From Dysgonamonadaceae bacterium (GTDB lineage: Bacteria; Bacteroidota; Bacteroidia; Bacteroidales; Azobacteroidaceae): a DNA stretch of 55,028 bases. The position numbers and the translations under genes are program-made. Under the pieces are notes generated by a model. It searched no databases. It had not been told where the DNA came from and saw nothing but the letters and a program-made list of their open reading frames with translations. Positions 9,805-17,648 of this stretch are shown here, piece after piece (position 1 is the stretch's first letter; every line of letters starts with the position of its first letter). The stretch covers positions 1 through 55,028 of the forward strand of contig JAIRPX010000022.1 in NCBI GenBank assembly GCA_031256775.1. The letters are read 5' to 3'.

Positions 9805-9836
9805 TTTGCCTATTATCCATATATAAACTAATTTTG
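9805..9836 (+). promoter_or_regulatory. Promoter of the sugar transferase gene
   Basis: TTTG (9805-9808), 20 bases, TAATTTTG (9829-9836): a full match to the Bacteroidetes -33/-7 consensus. A GGAG run at 9844-9847 sits before the ATG at 9859. Confidence 0.65.
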
Positions 9837-9858
9837 CAAATTCTGGAGAATAAAGGCT

Positions 9859-11265
9859 ATGACAAAAGAAAAAAGCAGATATGGGTTTTTAATTAAATGG
9901 TTGATTGTTTTTTTTGATTTAATCATTTTAAATGTTTTATTTTTCCTTGTTTACAAAGGATTTAAAGCATACGAGTGGGTAGATTTCGATTTGAAATGGA
10001 GTATCGTGATTTTATTGTTTAATATCAGTTATTGCTTTGCTATTTATTTTGTTCCCGTTAAAATTTACCAGCCGGTTATGTTTTCGGACAAAGTAGTGCA
10101 GCGATCATTATCCTTAGTGTCTTTACATGCCATAATTTTTATCAGCTGTTTATTTTTTTTGAAATTGGATGCCAATAATTTTCCGCTTCCATTTATTATT
10201 TATTTTTATTTGATATTATTTTTTATTTTCCCCTCATGGCGAATAATCGTGCGTCAATCGTTGAAAAGTTACCGCCGTCTGGGAAAAAATTATAAACGGG
10301 TTATTATTGTTGGAGCAGGAAAAAACGGAATGAATCTATATGCCGAAATGAAAAAAGAAATAGCTTATGGCTTTCATATTTATGGTTTTTTTGATGATAA
10401 TTTATTATTGAAAGATACTTTACCTAATTATTTGGGTATGACTTGCGAAGTGGAAGAGTTTTCAATCGAAAATGCTATTGACGAGATTTATTGTACCCTT
10501 CCCAATTCGCAAGATGAAAAGATTGTCCACTTACTTAATTTTGCAGAAAAAAACATGATCCGCTTTTATTTGGTTCCGGAATTTTCTCGTTATGTAAAAA
10601 AGCGGCTTACATTGGAAAATATCGAATCGCTGCCGGTAATGGCCATTCGATCCGAACCTTTGCAGTTTGTAGTTAATCAAATCATTAAACGTGTTTTTGA
10701 TTTGATGTTTTCTTTACTTTTCTTATGTACGATATTTCCTCTTTTTTATATTATTTTAGGATTTATTATTAAAATATCTTCTTCCGGACCAATTATATTT
10801 AAACAAAAACGAACAGGAATTTACGGAAAAGTTTTTGATTGTTACAAATTTAGATCTATGCGGGAAAACAAAGATGCCGACGAAAAGCAGGCAGAAAAAG
10901 ACGATCCGCGCATTACCAGGATAGGGCAGTTTTTGCGGCGGTCAAATTTAGATGAAATTCCCCAATTCTATAATGTGCTGAGAGGTGAAATGAGCATCGT
11001 AGGACCACGTCCGCACATGTTGAAACACACGGAGTTATATTCCATGATTATTGATAAATACATGGTGCGCCATTTGGTAAAACCGGGCATCACGGGATGG
11101 GCGCAAGTAAACGGATATCGGGGCGAAACAAAAACGATAGAACAAATGGAAGGCCGCGTCCGGTTAGATGTCTGGTATCTTGAAAATTGGACTTTCCTGT
11201 TGGATTTGAAGATTGTATTCGTTACTGTGATAAATATGTTTAAAGGAGAGAAAAACGCCTATTGA
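9859..11265 (+). CDS. Undecaprenyl-phosphate sugar phosphotransferase (WcaJ-like)
   Basis: A 468-residue polyisoprenyl-phosphate hexose-1-phosphate transferase that starts a lipid-linked glycan by moving a sugar phosphate from UDP-sugar to undecaprenyl phosphate in the inner membrane. Four hydrophobic segments lie in residues 12-115, then a Rossmann-like CoA-binding domain (VIIVGAGKNGMN, near 148), then a re-entrant helix (near 275-305) and the catalytic domain with KFRSM, DEIPQFYNVLRGEMS, VGPRP and KPGITGWAQVNGYRG. It overlaps the next start by one base. No other capsule genes are adjacent, so the acceptor pathway lies elsewhere. Confidence 0.93.
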   Translation: MTKEKSRYGFLIKWLIVFFDLIILNVLFFLVYKGFKAYEWVDFDLKWSIVILLFNISYCFAIYFVPVKIYQPVMFSDKVVQRSLSLVSLHAIIFISCLFFLKLDANNFPLPFIIYFYLILFFIFPSWRIIVRQSLKSYRRLGKNYKRVIIVGAGKNGMNLYAEMKKEIAYGFHIYGFFDDNLLLKDTLPNYLGMTCEVEEFSIENAIDEIYCTLPNSQDEKIVHLLNFAEKNMIRFYLVPEFSRYVKKRLTLENIESLPVMAIRSEPLQFVVNQIIKRVFDLMFSLLFLCTIFPLFYIILGFIIKISSSGPIIFKQKRTGIYGKVFDCYKFRSMRENKDADEKQAEKDDPRITRIGQFLRRSNLDEIPQFYNVLRGEMSIVGPRPHMLKHTELYSMIIDKYMVRHLVKPGITGWAQVNGYRGETKTIEQMEGRVRLDVWYLENWTFLLDLKIVFVTVINMFKGEKNAY

Positions 11266-12278
11266 TGATGGAAGTTATTACGACAGATAATAGCAGGCGA
11301 TGGGACGAAATTATTCGATCGATGTATGCTTACGATTTTTATCATTTAGCTTCTTATCACCGGTTAGATCAATCGGGTAAACCGCTGTTATTATATTTTG
11401 CCAATGGAACGGAATCATTGGCTTTTCCGGTTATTTTAAGAAATATTGAAGGTACGGAATATAAGGATATTGGTTCGGTCTACGGTTATGCAGGCCCCTT
11501 ATCGCAGAAAGAAAATCCGTCAGCAAGTAATATTCGTTTATTTCATAACGAACTGAAATTTTTTTTTGATTCGAATCAAATAGTGAGCGCTTTTACCCGT
11601 TTACACCCGATAATGGAAAATCAATCCTCGTTTTTGGCCGACTTGGGTGAAGTAGAAACCTTGAATACTACTGTGGGAATCGATCTGGAATTACCGGAAA
11701 TCGATCAGAAAAAACAATATTCCCGTTCGCTGAAATACAGAATCAATTATTTGAAAAGAAAAGGCGCATCTGTTGTAAAAGCTTCAAATAAAGAAGAAAT
11801 AGATATTTTTATTGAGATTTATAAAGAAAATATGAATAGAGTAAACGCTACTCATTTATATTATTTTTCTCCCGATTATTTTTATTCTATTTTAAAAAAT
11901 ATCGACTCGTGCATTTTACTCGCCATCTACGATGGAGAATTTGTAAGCGGTTCACTTTGTACTTTTTGTAATGGAATTATGCAGGCTCATTTGAATGCCA
12001 CGCGCGACAAATTCCTGCATTTGAGCCCACTAAAATTGGTTTTGGATCAAGCGCGAATAGAAGGAAAAAAAGAAAATATGAAATGGTTGCACTTGGGAGG
12101 TGGAAGAAGCGGCGCCGACGATTCGCTTTTTGTATTTAAATCACGTTTTTCCAATAATTATTTCAAATTCAAAGTGTGGAAATACATACACAATCAGGCT
12201 GTGTATGATATGTTTATTGATGGAAAATATCAAAAAGGCACTTCTTCCTTTTTCCCGCTTTATAGAAATAGAGAATAA
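11265..12278 (+). CDS. FemAB/GNAT-like acyl- or aminoacyltransferase
   Basis: A 337-residue protein with a double GNAT-like fold typical of the FemAB / BioF2-like acetyltransferase group. Family features include the SLKYRINYLKRKG segment, the HLNATRDKFLHLSPLKLVLDQ region and the C-terminal LHLGGGRSGADDSLFVFK motif. The frame is also open from a TTG at 11262, but the ATG at 11265 overlaps the upstream stop (TGATG) and is preceded by AAAGGAGAG at 11243-11251, so it is preferred. Translational coupling to the sugar transferase suggests it decorates the same lipid-linked glycan; that is inference, and the acyl donor is unknown. Confidence 0.8.
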   Translation: MMEVITTDNSRRWDEIIRSMYAYDFYHLASYHRLDQSGKPLLLYFANGTESLAFPVILRNIEGTEYKDIGSVYGYAGPLSQKENPSASNIRLFHNELKFFFDSNQIVSAFTRLHPIMENQSSFLADLGEVETLNTTVGIDLELPEIDQKKQYSRSLKYRINYLKRKGASVVKASNKEEIDIFIEIYKENMNRVNATHLYYFSPDYFYSILKNIDSCILLAIYDGEFVSGSLCTFCNGIMQAHLNATRDKFLHLSPLKLVLDQARIEGKKENMKWLHLGGGRSGADDSLFVFKSRFSNNYFKFKVWKYIHNQAVYDMFIDGKYQKGTSSFFPLYRNRE

Positions 12279-12301
12279 AAAAAAATTTGTATCTTTGGTT
12301 T

Positions 12302-12967
12302 TTATGATTTCTTTCTTTGTATTAAATGAAATGACCAGTAAATAATATTTAAAAACAAACCCATAAAAAGTGTCATGCCCCATGCGCGGGGATGATGAAT
12401 GGGATTAATGATGTTATTGCCAATATCGTAAATTAACCGGAATGGTTCGGTTATAATATCCCAGCTATTCCACCGGAGATACCGGCCGATATATATGCCG
12501 AAACTTCCGACAAACAAAAGAATAATGGATATTATTTTGACATAAACCGGTTTCATCGACTGTTCAAAAATAGATTCGATATCCCATAAACTCAAAAAAC
12601 CGAAAAGTAAACCGCTCCATGCAAATGAAAGAATCAATACCAAATCGAACCATATGGGCATGGATGTTTTCATTTTTAAGTGAAATAAATCGGTCAAGAT
12701 ATATGGAGCGTTGGGAAAAAATAACAACCAAACAAATAACAGAATAAAAACAGATATCTTTGCTTTCTGAAAGGTTGGCTTAAGTATGAAAAGACTTGTC
12801 AAAGCCCATGGAATGAAAGCTAAAAACAAATTCCAGTTCAAAAACAAAAACACTTTAGAATCGGTATAAATAAGTCGAAAAATAGACAATCCGAAACAAA
12901 AAGCAGTTAATACTCCCATAAATGCAGTTTCATGTAAGCGTTTTTTTTCTTTTAATATTTTCAACAT
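12302..12967 (-). CDS. DUF1361 membrane protein
   Basis: A 221-residue integral membrane protein with about six or seven hydrophobic helices. The family signature WLLFFPNAPYILTDLFHL near residues 80-97 and the conserved GIYIGRYLRWNSWD stretch identify DUF1361, whose function is not established. Its start overlaps the end of the diacylglycerol kinase gene by 7 bases, so the two form a translationally coupled pair. It converges with the FemAB-like gene, with 23 bases between the stops. Confidence 0.85.
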   Translation of the reverse strand: MLKILKEKKRLHETAFMGVLTAFCFGLSIFRLIYTDSKVFLFLNWNLFLAFIPWALTSLFILKPTFQKAKISVFILLFVWLLFFPNAPYILTDLFHLKMKTSMPIWFDLVLILSFAWSGLLFGFLSLWDIESIFEQSMKPVYVKIISIILLFVGSFGIYIGRYLRWNSWDIITEPFRLIYDIGNNIINPIHHPRAWGMTLFMGLFLNIIYWSFHLIQRKKS

Positions 12968-13341
12968 AGCAGCGCTATAATTTTAGGAATGAATATGATA
13001 ATTCCGGCTATAAAAGAAATCATTGCACCGGTCAGCACAGCTGCCGCAGAAAGATCTTTTATTTTTTTTATTGTTTCGTGTTTTTCTGGCGAAACAAAAT
13101 CGGCTATATTTTCAATGGCGGAATTAATTAATTCCAAAGCAAATACACCTCCGATACAGAGAAAAATCACTATCCATTCGTACATGGATATTCGAAATAC
13201 TATTCCTGCTACTAATACGAACAGTGCAATGAACAGATGTATTCGTGCGTTATGTTCTTCTTTTAACAAAATTTTTAAACCGCTAAAAGCATATTTGAAA
13301 CTCACTAACCGTTTTCGTATTGAAAATTTTTCATCTACCAT
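12961..13341 (-). CDS. dgkA: Diacylglycerol kinase, DgkA family
   Basis: A 126-residue small membrane kinase of the prokaryotic DAGK family, which phosphorylates diacylglycerol or undecaprenol. It has a basic amphipathic N-terminus (FKYAFSGLKILLKEEHNARIH), three membrane helices and the signature LELINSAIENIADF. An upstream in-frame ATG at 13365 would place the start inside the promoter at 13363-13392, so the start at 13341 is preferred. With the WcaJ-like gene nearby, recycling of undecaprenyl lipid carrier is an attractive but unproven role. Confidence 0.9.
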   Translation of the reverse strand: MVDEKFSIRKRLVSFKYAFSGLKILLKEEHNARIHLFIALFVLVAGIVFRISMYEWIVIFLCIGGVFALELINSAIENIADFVSPEKHETIKKIKDLSAAAVLTGAMISFIAGIIIFIPKIIALLC

Positions 13342-13362
13342 AATTCTACAAGATTTTCTTTG

Positions 13363-13392
13363 CAAAAATATTACAAATCAAAAGAAAAACAA
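13363..13392 (-). promoter_or_regulatory. Promoter of the dgkA-DUF1361 pair
   Basis: Minus strand: TTG (13392-13390), 19 bases, TATTTTTG (13370-13363). Full -7 match with canonical spacing, 22 bases upstream of the dgkA start. Confidence 0.55.
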
Positions 13393-13699
13393 TATAAAAC
13401 AGCAAAAACAATAATAAATATTTTAAATATGTATCAGTTGTCAAAAAAACAGAATCATTTTTGTACTTCGCACAGTTTAATTGGTAGTCTGCCGGATAAT
13501 ATATCATATCTCTTTGAGCCACTTTTTAATAATGTTTTAAATTATAAAATTGTCGAGAATGAACATAAAAGAAGTTATCGAATTTGAAATGATATATCAT
13601 TGCGCAGTGGGCATAGACACAAGCTCTGCGAGATTTATGTATCGTCTAACGACAACGTGAATGCATCTCCAAATATTTTAGTTATTCACGAAAATATCG

Positions 13700-13707
13700 T
13701 AATTTTG
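13700..13707 (+). promoter_or_regulatory. Promoter -7 box before the Fic gene
   Basis: TAATTTTG is a full TAnnTTTG match, 25 bases before the ATG at 13732. No convincing -33 box is visible. It supports starting the Fic gene at 13732 rather than at the upstream in-frame ATG at 13600. The stretch 13393-13699 holds only short unconvincing ORFs. Confidence 0.35.
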
Positions 13708-13731
13708 CATAAATTTGATCATATAAAGCTA

Positions 13732-14307
13732 ATGGCTGTAAACGACAGAAAAAAAGGACTGAAACGCAATCTGAAAGCAGAATACAAGCAACTGAAAAGC
13801 GATAAAAACGACTTGCTGCTGATGATTGCAGAGGCGGAACTGCCCGAACTTGTCGGCACAATGCTTGACACACTGATTTACGATTATCTTGGCGATGACG
13901 TTTCTTATTTTGTGGAAAAAATAGCCCGTTTCCACCTCGAATTTGAGTATATTCACCCTTTTTGCGACGGCAACGGACGTATGAGCAGAGTGCTTATCAA
14001 TCAGAAACTTGCCAATTACGGTTATCCGCCTGTGATTATTCAAAACAGCGGCAAACACAAGGAATATTTCCCTTATTTTGCTGAATATCAAAATAATAGA
14101 AAACTGAATGATTTTGACAGTCATTTGGCATTGGCATTGATTGAATCGTTGTACAAACGCATTGTCTATCTTAAAGGGAATGAGATATCGCAATATGCCA
14201 AAGGGCAAAGCCGCTCGCTTACAACGCTGTTAGATTCAGCTAAACGTCAAACCATTCCCGCGTTTCGTTTGCAGCAAACGTGGAATATCGGAAAAGAAAT
14301 AATATAA
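13732..14307 (+). CDS. Small Fic-domain protein
   Basis: A 191-residue Fic protein; this family transfers AMP or related groups to target proteins. The catalytic loop HPFCDGNGRMSR is complete, with His75, and is preceded by the usual IARFHLEFEYI helix. The C-terminus (SLTTLLDSAKRQTIPAFR) is a helix-turn-helix-like tail common in Fic proteins. The N-terminus is short: no upstream inhibitory-helix domain or target-docking region can be recognised, so it may be a minimal or 5'-truncated form. The frame is open to 13600 but the extra 44 residues look non-coding. It ends before a palindrome and a repeat shared with the next gap. Confidence 0.7.
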   Translation: MAVNDRKKGLKRNLKAEYKQLKSDKNDLLLMIAEAELPELVGTMLDTLIYDYLGDDVSYFVEKIARFHLEFEYIHPFCDGNGRMSRVLINQKLANYGYPPVIIQNSGKHKEYFPYFAEYQNNRKLNDFDSHLALALIESLYKRIVYLKGNEISQYAKGQSRSLTTLLDSAKRQTIPAFRLQQTWNIGKEII

Positions 14308-14335
14308 AATAAAATTATCAACCGCCCTCGAGGGC
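14305..14335 (+). repeat. 17-base direct repeat plus palindrome, copy 1
   Basis: The 17 bases at 14305-14321 recur exactly at 14744-14760. This copy overlaps the Fic stop and is followed by the perfect 12-base palindrome GCCCTCGAGGGC (14324-14335) and an A9 run. The second copy is also followed by a hairpin, so the two look like members of one intergenic element. Confidence 0.5.
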
Positions 14336-14354
14336 AAAAAAAAAGGAAAATTAT

Positions 14355-14720
14355 ATGAATAATTCAAAGACTGTAAACGAATATATTTTGGCTTTTCCGA
14401 AAAATGTACAGGAACGCTTGTTGCAAATCAGAGCGGAAATTAAACGGCAAATACCTGATATTGAAGAAACAATAGCGTGGAAAATGCCCGCTTTCAAACT
14501 GAAAAACGGCAAAACTCTGATATTTGTTGCGGCTTATAAAAATCACATTGGCATATATCCAATGGTTGCGGTGATTGCCGCTTTTGAAAAAGAACTTGCC
14601 AACTTCAAACTTTCCAAAGGAACGATACAAATTCAGCATAATCAGCCATTTTCGATTGATTTAATAAAAAAAATAATTGCATTCAGAATTGCAGAGATTT
14701 CCGAAAAACCTGCGTGTTGA
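14355..14720 (+). CDS. DUF1801 (YdhG/YdeI-like) protein
   Basis: A 121-residue cytoplasmic protein matching DUF1801, a small fold related to frataxin-like YdhG/YdeI proteins. Seen features: N-terminal VNEYILAFPKNVQERLLQIR, the central ETIAWKMPAFKLKNGK and the FVAAYKNHIGIYP strand pair. Family function is uncertain; an iron-chaperone annotation exists for some members. The gene is a separate unit flanked on both sides by the same 17-base repeat plus hairpins, like a cassette between Fic and the ABC exporter. Confidence 0.82.
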   Translation: MNNSKTVNEYILAFPKNVQERLLQIRAEIKRQIPDIEETIAWKMPAFKLKNGKTLIFVAAYKNHIGIYPMVAVIAAFEKELANFKLSKGTIQIQHNQPFSIDLIKKIIAFRIAEISEKPAC

Positions 14721-14743
14721 AAAAAATATCTTTGCATTTTAAT

Positions 14744-14835
14744 TAAAATAAAATTATCAATCACCCGAAAGGGTGAAATAACGACTTGAAAAGTCAAATT
14801 TTAATAACCGCAGGAGAACGTAGCGTTACCTGCGG
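14744..14835 (+). repeat. Direct repeat copy 2 followed by three hairpins
   Basis: After the 17-base repeat (14744-14760) come three adjacent stem-loops: a 6-bp stem with a GAAA tetraloop (14761-14776); a 5-bp stem with a GAA loop (14783-14795); and CCGCAGG/CCTGCGG (14808-14814 with 14829-14835) continuing into AACG/CGTT around a 3-base loop. They occupy nearly the whole gap upstream of the ABC exporter start at 14852. None has a U-tract on the plus strand, so they are not ordinary terminators. A structured leader or interspersed palindromes are both possible. Confidence 0.6.
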
Positions 14836-14851
14836 ATAAACAGATAAAAAT

Positions 14852-16636
14852 ATGTCCCTTCTTCAACTTTTCAAACAGATTCTGCCTTATGTGAAGCCGT
14901 ACAAATGGCTGATATTCTTGGCGTTGGCTCTGACTTTTGTCGGGGCTTTGACGGCGCAGGTAAATGCCTACGTGCTGCAATATACTGTCAATTCCATTAC
15001 CGCGCTTGTGGAACAGCACAAACCGCTCAAAGACGGGCTGCACATTATGGGTACTATTACTGTTATCCTTATTTCCAAAGAGTTAATTAATATTTTCATC
15101 ACTTTCGGGCAAAAGTTTTTCGGCGAAAAAATCCGCATTATGATTTCGCAGGACTTGGCTCAAAAAGTGATTGAAAAGGTTTTAACCTATCGGATGGCGT
15201 TTTTTACGGCGGACGAAAGCGGTTCGGGCAAACTGCAAACCCGCATTGATAACGGCGTTTCGTCCCTTACGCGAACCGTGCAAAGTTTTTTTATTGATAT
15301 TTTTCCACTTTTCACATCGGCGATTGTGGCGTTAATTGGTATGTTCCACGCCAATTTTTATGTCGGGCTTGTGGGGCTGTGCATCGTGCCGGTTTATTTT
15401 TTTATCAGTCAAAAACAGGCAGGCAAACTCAAAGGTTGGCGGAGGAACGTGCGTACTTTCCGCGAAAACAAATCGGGAGGAATTATCAATATTCTCGAAT
15501 CTATCAACGTTATAAAGTCGTTCAACCGCGAGCAGATTGAGGCAAAAAAGCAATTCGACTTACAGGCGGCTTTGACGGAAACGCAAATGAAAACCCGCTC
15601 AACCAACTTCAAATTTGACGGCTACAAGACATTTACCGAACAAATAGGCGTGGTGATTATCATTATTCTGACGGCTTACCTCGTGCTGACGGGGCAAATG
15701 CAAATCGGCGCGATTATGCTGCACATTATGCTTTTCAACAACGTTACCGCCCCCATTCGCCAACTGCACCGCATTTATGACGACATCAATGATGCCCTGA
15801 TTTACGCTGACGGCTTTTTTGAAATTATGAACGCCGACAGCCAAACCGAGCCGACAGGCACATACAAACCCGAAAAAATCAGCGGTGAATTTGAGTTGAA
15901 AAATGTCGATTTTGCCTATCCAAACGGTACGCAGGCGTTGTTTGACGTTTCTATGAAAATTGAGCCGAACAAAATCACGGCTCTTGTCGGGCTTTCGGGT
16001 GCGGGCAAAAGTACGGTAATCAACCTATTAGACAAATTTTACGAACCGCAACGCGGCGAAATTTTGCTTGACGGCGTACCTTTACAGGATTACGACACCA
16101 AATATTTGCGGGAAAATATAGGTCTGGTTTTGCAGAAAAACCATATTTTCAACGGCACGATTGAGGAAAACATAATGTACGGCAATCCCAGTGCAACGCA
16201 CGAACAGGTAGTTGCGGCAGCAGAGCAGGCGTACATTCACGAGCAGATTTCCGCCCTGCCCAATGGTTACGCAAGTTCGGCATTGGCATTGTCGGGCGGA
16301 CAGCAGCAGCGCATCGCCATTGCGCGAATGTTCCTGAAAAACCCTCCGATAATTTTCCTTGACGAACCCACCGCCTCGCTCGACGCCATTGCCACCGAGC
16401 AGATTAAAAATTCCCTTGACGCGATAAAAAAAGACCGTACGGTAATCATAATTTCTCATTCCATCTCGCAGATTATCGACAGCGATATGATTTTTGCGAT
16501 GAAGCAGGGGCGCGTTGTCGAGAGCGGCACGCACGAGGAAGCGTACCGCCAAAACGGCACTTACAAGGAAATTTTCGATGCTTCTGCAAGAAGTTTGAAT
16601 GTGGGGAAAATTAATGATACGATAGACGGAGGATGA
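14852..16636 (+). CDS. ABC exporter, fused permease and ATPase
   Basis: A 594-residue type I ABC exporter half-transporter (MsbA/MDR-like). Residues 1-300 hold about six membrane helices. The ATPase domain shows Walker A GLSGAGKST (about 380-388, Lys386), the signature LSGGQQQRIAIAR, Walker B IIFLDEP, and the switch histidine in IISHS. It probably works as a homodimer in the inner membrane; the substrate is not evident. The coding sequence looks more GC-rich than its neighbours, a hint of separate origin. It is preceded by the hairpin cluster at 14761-14835. Confidence 0.92.
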   Translation: MSLLQLFKQILPYVKPYKWLIFLALALTFVGALTAQVNAYVLQYTVNSITALVEQHKPLKDGLHIMGTITVILISKELINIFITFGQKFFGEKIRIMISQDLAQKVIEKVLTYRMAFFTADESGSGKLQTRIDNGVSSLTRTVQSFFIDIFPLFTSAIVALIGMFHANFYVGLVGLCIVPVYFFISQKQAGKLKGWRRNVRTFRENKSGGIINILESINVIKSFNREQIEAKKQFDLQAALTETQMKTRSTNFKFDGYKTFTEQIGVVIIIILTAYLVLTGQMQIGAIMLHIMLFNNVTAPIRQLHRIYDDINDALIYADGFFEIMNADSQTEPTGTYKPEKISGEFELKNVDFAYPNGTQALFDVSMKIEPNKITALVGLSGAGKSTVINLLDKFYEPQRGEILLDGVPLQDYDTKYLRENIGLVLQKNHIFNGTIEENIMYGNPSATHEQVVAAAEQAYIHEQISALPNGYASSALALSGGQQQRIAIARMFLKNPPIIFLDEPTASLDAIATEQIKNSLDAIKKDRTVIIISHSISQIIDSDMIFAMKQGRVVESGTHEEAYRQNGTYKEIFDASARSLNVGKINDTIDGG

Positions 16637-16712
16637 ATTAATCAACTTATTCTTTTTTTTATAATTTGAAAATTTATGTTACCTTTACCGCCATATTAAT
16701 TCAAATCAATTT

Positions 16713-17049
16713 ATGATAATAACTTATCAACAGGCGGAAGAACTGATTAACCTGAAAAAGAAAATTTTAGGTGAAAAAGTGCCTTTGGACAATGAGAATA
16801 AGTTTGCATTTTCAAGAAGATGAAAGTAAAATTGGCTTGTTGCGTGTAGATTACGGTGCAGGACACAAGAATCCCGAAATTGCCAACGAATTTATTCCTA
16901 AAAATTTGACAAAATACACAGGCGTACAAATCAATGAACCTCACATTCATTTGTTTTTCCATAATAATATAGACATTTTCGTGCATTTGCCCCTGATGCA
17001 CGAAATGTCTATACTTAATATTTTATGGAACAGATTATTTTCCTCCTAG
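16713..17049 (+). pseudogene. Frameshifted gene resembling DUF6978 proteins
   Basis: Two frames together resemble one small protein. Frame one (16713-16823) begins MIITYQQAEELINLKKK, like the N-terminus of DUF6978-type proteins. After about 16792 the similarity continues in another frame: GLLRVDYGAGHKNPE, then NEPHIHLFFH, which recalls the family's LDFGG..HRNP and PHLHLY segments. A frameshift near 16790-16800 would explain this. The end is also unlike the family, so it is probably broken. The family assignment is from memory and is tentative. It overlaps the end of the convergent EF-hand-like gene. Confidence 0.45.
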
Positions 17050-17604
17050 CAGACTGCCTAATGCGCCCATAATACCGCCTTCGTTCGATTTGCCTCCGCT
17101 GCTTTTTTTGCTAAAAAAACTCGTAACATCGTTCAAATCGAGTTTGCCGTCGCCGTTGCCTGCAAATTTGTCCAACAAGCTGCCGATATCCATACCTTTT
17201 GTTTGTCCGCCTGTAAGAGAACTCAAAATATCGCTGATATTGAAATTGCTGTTTTTCGGATCTGTCGCATGTTTCGACAGAGCACTTAAAACCAGAGGCA
17301 CTAATTGAGAGGCAATTCCTTTTGCGATTCCGCTTTTTATACCGGATTTTTCCATCAGCGAGGAGACAACCGCCGATTGAACATTCCGGGAAAGTGTGTC
17401 GCTAATACTGTTGTTGCCGGACGAATTGAACATATTCAGAATTTGTCCTAAACCGCCACTCATTGCTTGATTTTGTAATCCTTTGAAAATACCTTCTGTC
17501 GCCGATTGAATCACGGTATTATTTTGTTCGTTGGGAATTTCAGGATTATTTATTATAGCTTTGCCTGAAAGTTGTTGGACTAAGTTTACTAAATTGTTAA
17601 TCAT
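17035..17604 (-). CDS. EF-hand-like repeat-poor hypothetical protein
   Basis: A 189-residue protein without a signal peptide. It is low in charge, rich in Ser, Gly, Asn and Leu, and has a predicted helical middle (SLMEKSGIKSGIAKGIASQL) resembling DUF937/YidB-like proteins. Near the C-terminus GNGDGKLDLNDV (149-160) looks like an EF-hand or dockerin-type calcium loop, and the tail is Gly-rich and repetitive (GGIMGALGSLLGGK). The role is unknown. It is upstream-isolated, 45 bases beyond the deacetylase stop in the same direction. Confidence 0.7.
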   Translation of the reverse strand: MINNLVNLVQQLSGKAIINNPEIPNEQNNTVIQSATEGIFKGLQNQAMSGGLGQILNMFNSSGNNSISDTLSRNVQSAVVSSLMEKSGIKSGIAKGIASQLVPLVLSALSKHATDPKNSNFNISDILSSLTGGQTKGMDIGSLLDKFAGNGDGKLDLNDVTSFFSKKSSGGKSNEGGIMGALGSLLGGK

Positions 17605-17648
17605 AAAATGTTGAAATTGAAATTGTGAATAAATTATCTATTAATTGC

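Noticed and set aside
13429..13660. Two short overlapping ORFs (52 and 33 codons) upstream of the Fic gene
   Set aside because: Neither resembles a known family or joins the Fic frame convincingly; AT-rich DNA makes such ORFs by chance.
14305..14835. Integron-type attC sites around the DUF1801 gene
   Set aside because: The hairpins lack the R and L box layout and the integrase core sites, and no integron integrase is present.
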